Positions 1-9,332 are shown, counted from the first letter of the stretch. The stretch is DNA of 20,788 nucleotides from Pseudomonadota bacterium (GCA_023404705.1 JAEYAU010000108.1:1-20788); one strand, 5' to 3'. The notes: generated by a model not told the origin, from the letters alone. Numbers and translations are program-made.

Positions 1-1262
1 AACATCGCCCGCACCCGCTCCTGCAGGTCCTGGCGGTAATATTTCCGCACCGCCGCGTCGGCGATCACATTGGTCATCTCGCCGATGCGCTTGTCGAGCG
101 CGGCGCGGCGCTCCGGCGTGTCGAAGCTGCCGGCCTCGGTCTCGCGCTGCCACAGCATGTCGGCGAGCGGGCGCGCCGCGCCGATCACCTCGGCGATCGC
201 GTCCGGCCCGCCCGAGCGTGCGAGATCGTCCGGATCCTGGCCGGCCGGCAGCGCCGCGAAGCGCAGGCTGCGGCCGGGCTTGAGCAGCGGCAACGCGAGA
301 TCGACCGCGCGGTAGGCCGCGCGCATGCCGGCCGAGTCGCCGTCGAAGCAGAGCACCGGCTCCTCGGCCATCTTCCAGAGCAGCGCGAGCTGGTCGTCGG
401 TGAGCGCCGTGCCGAGCGGCGCGACCGTCGCGGGAAAGCCCGACGTGACCATGGCGATCACGTCCACATAGCCCTCGACCACGACCACGGGCGCGCCCTC
501 GTGCGCGGCCTGCCGCGCCGGCGCGCCGTTGTAGAGGTTCGATCCCTTATGGAAGAGCGGCGTCTCGGGCGAGTTGAGATATTTGGCGGGCACGTCCTTC
601 TCGAGCGCCCGGCCGCCGAACGCGATCACGCGGCCGCGCAGATCGGTGATCGGAAACATGACGCGGTCGCGGAAGCGGTCGTAGGGCACCGGAATGTCGT
701 CGCCCGCGACCAGCAGCCCGGTCTCGATCATGTCCTCGACCGGCACGCCCTGCGCGCCGAGATGCTCCTTGAGCGCGAAGCGCTCGGCCGGCGCGTAGCC
801 GATACGGAACTTGAGCTGCGTCTGCGGCGTGAGCGCGCGGTCGGCCAAATAGCCGCGCGCCTTGGCGCCCGCGCGGCTCGCGAGCGTCGTCTCGAAGAAT
901 TTGGCGGCGAGCTCCAGCACCTCGTAGAGCGTCTTGCGCCGCTGCTCGCGCTGTTCGGCCTCCTCGGAGACCTTGGGCACCGGCAGCCCCGCCATGGCGG
1001 CGAGCCGTTCCACGGCTTCCGGGAACGTGACGCCTTCGGTCGCCATCACGAAGTCGAAGATGGTGCCGTTCTTCCCCGAGGAGAAATCGAACCACGCGCC
1101 CTTCTGGTCATTCACGAAGAAGGACGGCGTCTTCTCCTTGTTGAACGGCGACAGGCCCTTCCACTCGCGCCCCGCCTTCTTCAGCGGCACGCGCCGGCCG
1201 ACGACTTCCGACACCGGAAGCCGGGCGCGCAGCTCGTCCAGAAAGGCAGCCGGAAAGCGCAT
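1..1262 (-). CDS. dnaG: DNA primase DnaG (C-terminal part off the left edge)
   Basis: Synthesises the RNA primers for chromosome replication, working with the replicative helicase DnaB. The first 420 codons are visible; the C-terminal helicase-interaction part lies beyond the edge. The N-terminus reads MRFPAAFLDELRARLPVSEV, followed by a zinc-ribbon-like segment (residues about 36-66), the catalytic core with the ALTPQ...KFRIGYAP segment, and a Toprim domain with EGYVDV (E263) and DGDSAG (D307). Oddity: the ribbon keeps the fold pattern but has lost all metal ligands. The positions of Cys-Pro-Phe-His read S38-P-F-N41, and Cys-Phe-Gly-Cys reads D59-F-S-S62. From memory, Bradyrhizobium-type primases show the same change, so this looks like a lineage trait, not damage. 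The ATG start gives the usual alphaproteobacterial N-terminus; a GAGGTGAGG sequence lies somewhat far upstream. rpoD would be expected next, outside the window. Confidence 0.97.
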   Translation of the reverse strand, partial: MRFPAAFLDELRARLPVSEVVGRRVPLKKAGREWKGLSPFNKEKTPSFFVNDQKGAWFDFSSGKNGTIFDFVMATEGVTFPEAVERLAAMAGLPVPKVSEEAEQREQRRKTLYEVLELAAKFFETTLASRAGAKARGYLADRALTPQTQLKFRIGYAPAERFALKEHLGAQGVPVEDMIETGLLVAGDDIPVPYDRFRDRVMFPITDLRGRVIAFGGRALEKDVPAKYLNSPETPLFHKGSNLYNGAPARQAAHEGAPVVVVEGYVDVIAMVTSGFPATVAPLGTALTDDQLALLWKMAEEPVLCFDGDSAGMRAAYRAVDLALPLLKPGRSLRFAALPAGQDPDDLARSGGPDAIAEVIGAARPLADMLWQRETEAGSFDTPERRAALDKRIGEMTNVIADAAVRKYYRQDLQERVRAM

Positions 1263-1343
1263 CAGTGATTCGGGGCCCTCACCTCATCCTCTGTCATAGA
1301 GGTGGCGAAATGCGGGACGGCCGCCAATAAGGGGTTGTCCCGG

Positions 1344-1352
1344 TTATCCACA
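1344..1352 (+). promoter_or_regulatory. Perfect DnaA box upstream of dnaG
   Basis: The sequence TTATCCACA matches the consensus DnaA box exactly. It lies 82 bp upstream of the dnaG start, inside the yqeY-dnaG gap. It could let the initiator DnaA influence primase transcription or titrate DnaA. The match is direct; the function is inference. A single box in 20 kb could still be chance. Confidence 0.4.
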
Positions 1353-1361
1353 GGGAGCCCA

Positions 1362-1455
1362 CACTCCGTTCGTGCCCGCGCACGCGGGCACCCAGGGCCG
1401 ATGTCTGTGCCCAGCCGCTCCTGGGTCCCCGCTTGCGCGGGGACGAACGGGAGTG
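1362..1455. repeat. Palindromic intergenic repeat between yqeY and dnaG
   Basis: The left arm 1362-1395 (core CGTGCCCGCGCACGCGGGCA) and right arm 1421-1455 (core CCCCGCTTGCGCGGGGACG) are near-perfect inverted copies of about 34 bp with a 25-bp centre. Each arm is itself a small palindrome. Differences between the arms are compensating: G-C swaps inside the mini-hairpins keep each stem paired. This is the character of the dispersed palindromic elements common between genes in Bradyrhizobium-like genomes. The right arm begins 2 bp beyond the yqeY stop codon, so it may also act as a transcript end or a processing site before dnaG. Confidence 0.75.
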
Positions 1456-1456
1456 C

Positions 1457-1912
1457 TCACCGCGCCAGGATGCCCTTCACGGCGGCGCTCGCCTTGGCGA
1501 AGTCCATCTTGCCGGCATAGCGCTCCTTCAGCGCCGCCATGCACTTGCCCATGTCCTTCAGGCCGGTGGCGTCCATCTCCTTCACGAGCGAGGCGCAGAC
1601 CGTGTTCACCTCGTCCTCGGACATCTGCTTCGGCAGATAGGACGTGATGATCTCGATCTCCTCGCGCTCCTGAGTCGCGAGGTCCTGGCGGCCGGCCTTC
1701 TCGTAGATGTCGAGGGACTCCTGGCGCTGCTTGATCATCTTCTGCAGCAGGCCGAGCAGCTCCTCGTCGGTGAGCGCATCGCGGCCGAGGCCCCGCGCCT
1801 CGATGTCGCGGTCCTTGATGGCGGCGTTGATCAGCCGCAGCGTCGACACACGACGCTTGTCCTGGGCCTTCACGGCCTCCTTCAGGCCGTTGTTGAACTG
1901 ATCGCGCAGCAC
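1457..1912 (-). CDS. yqeY: GatB/YqeY domain protein
   Basis: A small cytoplasmic protein related to the tRNA-binding tail of the amidotransferase subunit GatB. It may act in tRNA-dependent amidation or RNA binding, but a precise role is not established. The whole 151-residue protein is the YqeY domain: LRDQFNNGLKEAVKAQDKRR at the N-terminus, STLRLINAAIKDRDIEAR, EELLGLLQKMIKQRQES, the SYLPKQMSEDEV segment and the C-terminal GKCMAALKERYAGKMDFAKAS. I chose the GTG start at 1912 because the family begins at this point and an AAAGGC sequence lies upstream. A second GTG at 1942 would add ten residues (MRRQPRKAEP) not typical of the family. The gene precedes dnaG in the same direction with 194 bp between them, the conserved alphaproteobacterial order, in the place taken by rpsU in E. 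coli. Confidence 0.9.
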   Translation of the reverse strand: MLRDQFNNGLKEAVKAQDKRRVSTLRLINAAIKDRDIEARGLGRDALTDEELLGLLQKMIKQRQESLDIYEKAGRQDLATQEREEIEIITSYLPKQMSEDEVNTVCASLVKEMDATGLKDMGKCMAALKERYAGKMDFAKASAAVKGILAR

Positions 1913-2004
1913 GGGTTCTGCCTTTCGGGGCTGGCGCCTCACCGTTACCTGTGGGAAACGGCTAAACGCTTGATATCTCGGCGAAATCTTCCTGGCCGTC
2001 CGGG

Positions 2005-2033
2005 TTGACCATCACGCCCTGGTGCCCTAGTTT
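2005..2033 (+). promoter_or_regulatory. Putative sigma-70 promoter of carA
   Basis: TTGACC (2005-2010) and TAGTTT (2028-2033) are separated by 17 bp, a good spacing for the housekeeping sigma factor. Transcription would start near 2040, leaving a leader of about 100 bases that contains the hairpin at 2048-2068. No other candidate in the yqeY-carA gap is as good. Confidence 0.4.
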
Positions 2034-2047
2034 CCGCGCCGATCGCG

Positions 2048-2068
2048 GCTCGCCCTGCCGGGGCGAGC
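2048..2068 (+). other. Hairpin in the carA 5' leader
   Basis: GCTCGCCC and GGGCGAGC form a perfect 8-bp stem around a 5-base loop, just after the predicted transcription start. No U-tract follows, so it is not an intrinsic terminator. It could stabilise the mRNA or be a regulatory fold; nothing in the sequence decides this. Confidence 0.4.
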
Positions 2069-2138
2069 TTCTCCGCGTCGACAAGTCCGGCGGGCCGGTA
2101 GCGGGGTCCGTTGGCGGCGGCAGATATGTAGGCCCCAA

Positions 2139-3335
2139 ATGACCGAGACTCAAGGCGCCCCCGCGGATGGCTGGAGCGAGCCCAAGGCCACAGCCGTGCT
2201 CGTGCTGGCCGACGGCACCGTGCTCGAGGGCTTCGGCCTCGGCGCGACCGGCCAAGCGGTCGGCGAAGTCTGCTTCAACACGGCGATGACGGGCTACGAG
2301 GAGATCCTCACGGATCCGTCCTACGCGGCTCAGATCATCACCTTCACGTTCCCGCATATCGGCAATGTCGGCACCAACGAGGAAGACATCGAGACCGTCA
2401 ACCTCGCGGCGACGCCGGGCGCGGTCGGCTGCGTGCTGCGCACGCCGATCACCGACCCGTCGAACTATCGCGCGACGCGCCATCTCGATGCATGGCTCAA
2501 GAGCCGCGGCATCATCGGCCTTTCGGGCATCGACACACGCGCGCTGACCAGCCTTATCCGCGAGAAGGGCATGCCGAATGCCGTGATCGCGCACGCGCCC
2601 GACGGCAAGTTCGACCTCGACGCGCTGAAGGCGCAGGCCCGCGCCTGGCCCGGCATCGACGGCATGGACCTGGTGCCGAGCGTGACGACCGCGCAACGCT
2701 TCACCTGGGAAGAAGCCCCGTGGCAGTGGGGCGAAGGCTACGGCCGCCATGAGAATCCCGACTATCACGTGGTCGCCCTCGACTACGGCATCAAGCGCAA
2801 CATCCTGCGCATGCTGTGCGAGAACGGCTGCAAGGTGACCGTGCTGCCGGCGACGGCCACGACGGAGGACGTGCTCGCGCTCAAGCCCGATGGCGTGTTC
2901 CTCTCGAACGGTCCCGGCGATCCGGCCGAGACCGGCAAATATGCGGTGCCGGTGATCCGCGACGTGATCGATGCGGGCGTGCCGACCTTCGGCATCTGCC
3001 TCGGTCACCAGATGCTCGGCCTCGCGCTCGGTGCGTCCACGATGAAGATGCATCAGGGTCATCACGGCGCGAACCATCCCGTGAAGGACCTGACCACCGG
3101 CAAGGTCGAGATCACCTCGATGAACCACGGCTTCGCGGTCGACCGCGCGACATTGCCGGCGAATGCGGAAGAGACGCATGTCTCCCTGTTCGACGGCTCG
3201 AACTGCGGCATCGCGCTCAAGGACAAGCCGGTGTTCTCGGTGCAATACCACCCCGAGGCCTCGCCGGGCCCGCGCGACAGCCATTACCTCTTCGGCCGCT
3301 TCGTCGAGATGATGCGCAAGCACAAGGCCGGGTGA
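2139..3335 (+). CDS. carA: Carbamoyl-phosphate synthase small subunit (glutaminase)
   Basis: Hydrolyses glutamine and channels ammonia to CarB for carbamoyl phosphate, the entry to arginine and pyrimidine synthesis. At 398 residues the length is slightly above the enterobacterial form because of about 14 extra N-terminal residues. The N-terminal CarA domain carries GEVCFNTAMTGYEEILTDPSY and HIGNVGTNEED. The C-terminal class I glutamine amidotransferase has the nucleophile C287 in TFGICLGHQM and the H371/E373 pair in QYHPEASPGP. LSNGPGDP (about 255-262) forms the oxyanion strand. The ATG has a poor ribosome-binding site (only GTAGG nearby), so translation may be modest, or an unrecognised start may be used; no better in-frame start precedes the conserved region. 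carB is not adjacent: cupin, methyltransferase and tRNA-like genes intervene (1.76 kb). Confidence 0.98.
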   Translation: MTETQGAPADGWSEPKATAVLVLADGTVLEGFGLGATGQAVGEVCFNTAMTGYEEILTDPSYAAQIITFTFPHIGNVGTNEEDIETVNLAATPGAVGCVLRTPITDPSNYRATRHLDAWLKSRGIIGLSGIDTRALTSLIREKGMPNAVIAHAPDGKFDLDALKAQARAWPGIDGMDLVPSVTTAQRFTWEEAPWQWGEGYGRHENPDYHVVALDYGIKRNILRMLCENGCKVTVLPATATTEDVLALKPDGVFLSNGPGDPAETGKYAVPVIRDVIDAGVPTFGICLGHQMLGLALGASTMKMHQGHHGANHPVKDLTTGKVEITSMNHGFAVDRATLPANAEETHVSLFDGSNCGIALKDKPVFSVQYHPEASPGPRDSHYLFGRFVEMMRKHKAG

Positions 3336-3450
3336 CGCGCGTCAGCCCCGGTTCGTCTCATGACGGCGCCAGCCGGCGCGACACCGAAAGAGAGCGTAAA
3401 CCCGCGCTGCCTATAAGGGCGGAAGAGAAGAATTGGCCGACCCGAGGACC

Positions 3451-3981
3451 ATGGCCGAAACCACTGTCGCGATTGAGCCCGAGACCTTCATGTTTGCGGA
3501 CGATGGGTCGATTCCCAACAACCCGTCGCTGCCCCTGCTCGTCTATCGCAACAGCATCGATCTCGCCGGCACGCCGGATCCCGCCGAGGTGATCGAGGCG
3601 GTGTTCGGCCGCAACGGCTGGGGCGACATGTGGCGCAACGGCATTTACCCGTTCGTGCACTACCATTCGATGATCCACGAGGTGCTGGGCATGGCGCGCG
3701 GCAATGCGCGCGTGCGTTTCGGCGGCGAGCAAGGCGTCACCGTCGACCTGCGCGCCGGCGACGTCGCGGTGCTGCCGGCCGGCACTGGGCATCAGAAGCT
3801 CTGGGCGACTGCCGACCTCCTGGTGATCGGCGGCTATCCGCCGAAAGGCCGGCTCGACCTCTGCCGCGGCTCGCGCGCCGAGCACGCGCGCGCGCTCGAG
3901 TCGATCCCGCGCGTGCCGCTGCCCGAGACCGATCCGATCTTCGGCGCCGACGGCCCGCTGATGCGTCTCTGGCCGCGCTGA
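3451..3981 (+). CDS. YjlB-type cupin protein
   Basis: A single-domain cytoplasmic cupin of 176 residues, resembling the Bacillus YjlB family, whose reaction is unknown. Both cupin motifs are intact. Motif 1 is G64-(X)5-H70-X-H72-(X)4-E77-(X)6-G. Motif 2 is G103-(X)5-P-X-G-(X)2-H114. The three His and one Glu should bind a divalent metal. Flanking family blocks include FMFADDGSIPNNPSLPLLVY near the N-terminus and LDLCRGSRAEH after the barrel. The ATG at 3451 is chosen because homologues begin shortly before PETFMFADDG; a TTG at 3433 behind GGAAGAGAAG is a real alternative adding six residues. A TATAAG hexamer at 3412-3417 may be a -10 element, without a clear -35. It lies between carA and the methyltransferase gene, with no evident tie to carbamoyl phosphate. 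Confidence 0.88.
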   Translation: MAETTVAIEPETFMFADDGSIPNNPSLPLLVYRNSIDLAGTPDPAEVIEAVFGRNGWGDMWRNGIYPFVHYHSMIHEVLGMARGNARVRFGGEQGVTVDLRAGDVAVLPAGTGHQKLWATADLLVIGGYPPKGRLDLCRGSRAEHARALESIPRVPLPETDPIFGADGPLMRLWPR

Positions 3982-3988
3982 GCTCGGC

Positions 3989-4017
3989 CTGACAAGGCCG
4001 CGCGGCTTTCCTATAGT
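3989..4017 (+). promoter_or_regulatory. Strong sigma-70-like promoter of the methyltransferase gene
   Basis: CTGACA (3989-3994) and TATAGT (4012-4017) are separated by exactly 17 bp, each one base from consensus. It overlaps the stop codon region of the cupin gene and would start transcription near 4023, only about 18 bases before the methyltransferase ATG. This suggests the gene has its own transcription start. Confidence 0.6.
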
Positions 4018-4040
4018 CGCGACATCACCAGGATCACCAC

Positions 4041-4736
4041 ATGTCCGACTGGCGCAGCTTCTGGGACAGCTCGCACTCGATCTACGTGAACGCCCGCCAC
4101 AAGGACGTCCACTATCGCGAGATCGCCGAGCAGATCGCGGCCTTCGTGCCGCATGACCGCGCGCGCGTGCTCGATCATGGCTGCGGCGAGGCGACTCATG
4201 CCGACATCGTCGCGGCCAAGAGCGCCGAGGTGCTGTTGTGCGACGCCGCGCCGAGCGTCCGCCGCGCGATCGCGCAGCGCTTCGCCGCGAACCCGAAGAT
4301 CCGCACGCTGGCGCCCGAGGAGGTCGACCAACTCCCGCCGCAGAGCCTCGATCTCATCGTCGCCAACTCGCTCGCGCAATATCTCACGCCTGCCGAAATG
4401 GACGGCGTGCTCGCGACCTGGCGCCGCCTGCTCGCGACCGACGGCACGCTGATCGTCGCCGACATCATCCCGCCCGACGTCGGCCCGCTGAGCGACGTGC
4501 TCGCGCTGCTGCGCTACGCGACCAAGCATGGCTTCCTTACGGGCGCCCTGGTCGGCCTCGCCCGCACCGCGACCTCGCGCTATGGCCAGATCCGCAAGAA
4601 GCTCGGCGTCACGCGGTACACGGAAGCGGAATTCGCGGCCAAGCTGAAGGCTGCCGGCTTCTCGGCCGAGCGCCTGAGCCGCAACCTCGAGCACAATCCG
4701 GCGCGGATGACCTTTCGGGCCCGCCCCGTGCACTGA
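4041..4736 (+). CDS. Class I SAM-dependent methyltransferase
   Basis: A predicted cytoplasmic methyltransferase of 231 residues; the substrate cannot be told from sequence. The Rossmann fold is visible: motif I VLDHGCGEAT (43-52), the acidic end of strand 2 in LLCDAAP (65-71) that should bind the ribose of SAM, SLDLIVANSLAQYL (102-115) as motif IV, and TLIVADIIPPD (136-146) as the next strand. The C-terminal part (GQIRKKLGVTRYTEAEFAAKLKAAGF) has the lid pattern of methyltransferase type 11/12 enzymes. A CAGGA ribosome-binding site precedes the ATG at good spacing, and a strong promoter sits just upstream. The N-terminal DWRSFWDSSHSIYVNARHKDVHYREIA could be a substrate-specific helix. It could act on a small molecule, lipid or polyprenyl quinone; nothing here favours one. 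Confidence 0.9.
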   Translation: MSDWRSFWDSSHSIYVNARHKDVHYREIAEQIAAFVPHDRARVLDHGCGEATHADIVAAKSAEVLLCDAAPSVRRAIAQRFAANPKIRTLAPEEVDQLPPQSLDLIVANSLAQYLTPAEMDGVLATWRRLLATDGTLIVADIIPPDVGPLSDVLALLRYATKHGFLTGALVGLARTATSRYGQIRKKLGVTRYTEAEFAAKLKAAGFSAERLSRNLEHNPARMTFRARPVH

Positions 4737-4756
4737 TTCCGGGCCAAGCGGCGCCG

Positions 4757-4771
4757 TTAACGCAGCGTTAA
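4757..4771 (+). promoter_or_regulatory. CtrA-type box (TTAA-N7-TTAA)
   Basis: TTAACGCAGCGTTAA is a perfect 15-bp palindrome and exactly fits the TTAA-N7-TTAA recognition pattern of the cell-cycle regulator CtrA of alphaproteobacteria. It lies 75 bp upstream of the tRNA-like gene and 320 bp upstream of carB. The match is direct; binding and target are inference. Confidence 0.4.
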
Positions 4772-4802
4772 GGCTGGCCGGGGAAGTTTCGGGTGATGAA
4801 GC

Positions 4803-4827
4803 GAATAATCACGGCCACGTGATATTC
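4803..4827. repeat. Inverted repeat just upstream of the tRNA-like gene
   Basis: GAATAATCACG and CGTGATATTC are inverted copies around GCCA, perfect except for one extra A in the left arm. The repeat ends 18 bp before the tRNA-like gene. It has the size and symmetry of an operator for a dimeric regulator, or it could form a hairpin at the start of the transcript. No regulator is identified. Confidence 0.45.
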
Positions 4828-4845
4828 GTCCCAAATCTCCCAGGT

Positions 4846-4923
4846 GGCCCGGTGGCGGAGTGGAGACGCTAGGGGCGGTGCAACGCCCTTCATGTCCGGT
4901 TCGAATCCGGGCCCGGGCCTCCA
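4846..4923 (+). tRNA. Noncanonical tRNA-Cys-like gene (anticodon GCA)
   Basis: A 78-base tRNA with encoded CCA. Seen directly: a perfect 7-bp acceptor stem (4846-4852 with 4913-4919), U8, a 3-bp D stem GCG/CGC with loop GAGTGGAGA, T loop TTCGAAT (4900-4906), discriminator U (4920), then CCA. U33-GCA-A37 at 4879-4883 reads Cys codons, and GCA plus U73 are the main identity elements for cysteinyl-tRNA synthetase. The T arm also resembles known tRNA-Cys. Departures from canonical form: the anticodon arm has 20 bases instead of 17 (5-7 bp stem; 10-, 8- or 6-base loop depending on pairing), and one extra C (4912) between T stem and acceptor stem can pair with G4894, giving a 7/6 branch. It may be a divergent minor tRNA-Cys, a regulatory tRNA-like RNA or a decaying copy. 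Confidence 0.6.
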
Positions 4924-5025
4924 TTCTTCCCAGACCCTCACGCCCATCCCGCGCTACCGCATCGATTTATTTGTGCACTGCGGCCGCTGCCCTTTCCTCA
5001 CCCGACATTATGGGCTAAGGAGCCG

Positions 5026-5075
5026 GCGCCGGGTCCCCGGCCTGCAAGGCGCGTGTCCCACGCCGCCTTTTTTTT
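5026..5075 (+). terminator. Intrinsic terminator / possible attenuator in the carB leader
   Basis: AAGGCG-CGTG (5046-5055) pairs with CACG-C-CGCCTT (5059-5069), with one bulged C and a 3-base loop, followed by eight Ts (5068-5075). This is a strong intrinsic terminator. Only 18 bp separate it from the carB ATG. Upstream, GCGCC (5026-5030) can pair with GGCGC (5048-5052) and so break the terminator, while GCCGG (5028-5032) can instead pair with CCGGC (5037-5041) and release it. The two pairings exclude each other, as in attenuators. It may simply end the tRNA-like transcript, but carB transcripts from any upstream promoter must pass it. Confidence 0.65.
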
Positions 5076-5093
5076 ACGCCTGATCCGGAGCCG

Positions 5094-8537
<3,444 letters not shown>

Positions 8538-8662
8538 CCGGAACGTATCCGGGAGCGCCGACGCCAAACGGCATGGGTTTGGGGAAGAGTGCCCAGATCG
8601 CGGCCTAGCGGCGCGCGGTCGGGGTTCTTTTCTCTGTCGTCAGGTCGGAGGACCACTGAGAA

Positions 8663-9136
8663 ATGGAAAAGATCCCGATGACCGCCGCCGGCTATACGGC
8701 GCTGCAGGACGAGCTGAAGCAGCGTCAGCAGGTGGAGCGGCCGCGCATCATCCAGCAGATCACGGATGCGCGCACGCACGGTGACCTCTCTGAGAATGCG
8801 GAGTACCACGCCGCCAAGGAAGCCCAGTCGCACAACGAGGGTCGCATCGCCGAGCTCGAGGACAAGCTCGCGCGCGCCGAGGTGATCGACGTCTCGAAGC
8901 TCTCCGGCGACACCGTGAAGTTCGGCGCGACCGTCACGCTGGTCGACGAGGACACCGAGGAGAAGCGCGTGTGGCAGATCGTCGGCGAGCCGGAGGCGGA
9001 CGCCAAGGCGGGCCGCATCTCGATCACCTCTCCGCTCGCCCGCGCACTCGTCGGCAAGAAGAAGGGCGCGCAGGTTGAAGTCGTGACTCCGAGCGGCGCG
9101 AAAGCCTACGAAGTCCTCAAGGTGGAGTGGCGCTGA
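8663..9136 (+). CDS. greA: Transcription elongation factor GreA
   Basis: Binds the secondary channel of RNA polymerase and stimulates cleavage of the 3' end of backtracked RNA. At 157 residues it has the usual length. The N-terminal coiled coil (about 1-75) carries the tip acidic pair D41 and E44 in HGDLSENAEYHAAKEAQ, which position the catalytic metal. The C-terminal FKBP-like domain (about 80-157) includes VKFGATVTLVDEDTEEKRVWQIVGE and ISITSPLARALVGKKKGAQVEV. A GGAGGA ribosome-binding site lies 10 bases before the ATG. It follows carB by 125 bp that hold a small CCGGA/TCCGG hairpin (8538-8552) and no clear promoter, so partial cotranscription with carB is possible. Confidence 0.97.
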   Translation: MEKIPMTAAGYTALQDELKQRQQVERPRIIQQITDARTHGDLSENAEYHAAKEAQSHNEGRIAELEDKLARAEVIDVSKLSGDTVKFGATVTLVDEDTEEKRVWQIVGEPEADAKAGRISITSPLARALVGKKKGAQVEVVTPSGAKAYEVLKVEWR

Positions 9137-9195
9137 CGCGCCTGTCTCACGCGGCCTCTCGCGACATCTCCGGACTGTAGGGCGGGCCACGCCTT

Positions 9196-9329
9196 GTAGG
9201 GTGTGCTCGGCGGCCCGAAACGTTTGAGTGTCATGATGACTGTGATCCGCCGAGCGCACGCGTGCGCTCAGCGCGATCTAAACCAGAGTGCAAACCGAAG
9301 GGCCTCATCGCGCGCTGAGCACACCCTAC
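9196..9329. repeat. Four-part palindromic element between greA and the Lrp gene
   Basis: The 134-bp element is bounded by perfect 13-bp inverted ends (GTAGGGTGTGCTC at 9196-9208, GAGCACACCCTAC at 9317-9329) and centred on an 18-bp perfect palindrome GAGCGCACGCGTGCGCTC (9252-9269). Each half of the centre also pairs with the outer end on its side: 9201-9213 with 9248-9260 (12 of 13) and 9262-9275 with 9310-9323 (13 of 14). The RNA can therefore form two large stem-loops or one long one. It resembles mobile palindromic elements (REP/BIME or MITE type) and sits between convergent genes, where it may also end both transcripts. Confidence 0.7.
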
Positions 9330-9332
9330 AGC

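Noticed and set aside
501..1268. Open frame on the plus strand opposite dnaG
   Set aside because: The minus strand gives a clear DnaG with Toprim motifs; the opposite frame has no family features.
1962..3323. 453-codon open frame on the minus strand opposite carA
   Set aside because: carA is certain on the plus strand; this product is His/Arg/Ala-rich and without a domain.
4973..5083. Arg-containing leader peptide gene for carB starting at a GTG
   Set aside because: The Arg codons are suggestive but no Shine-Dalgarno sequence precedes the GTG, and high GC alone yields Arg codons. It is retained only as a hypothesis within the attenuator finding.
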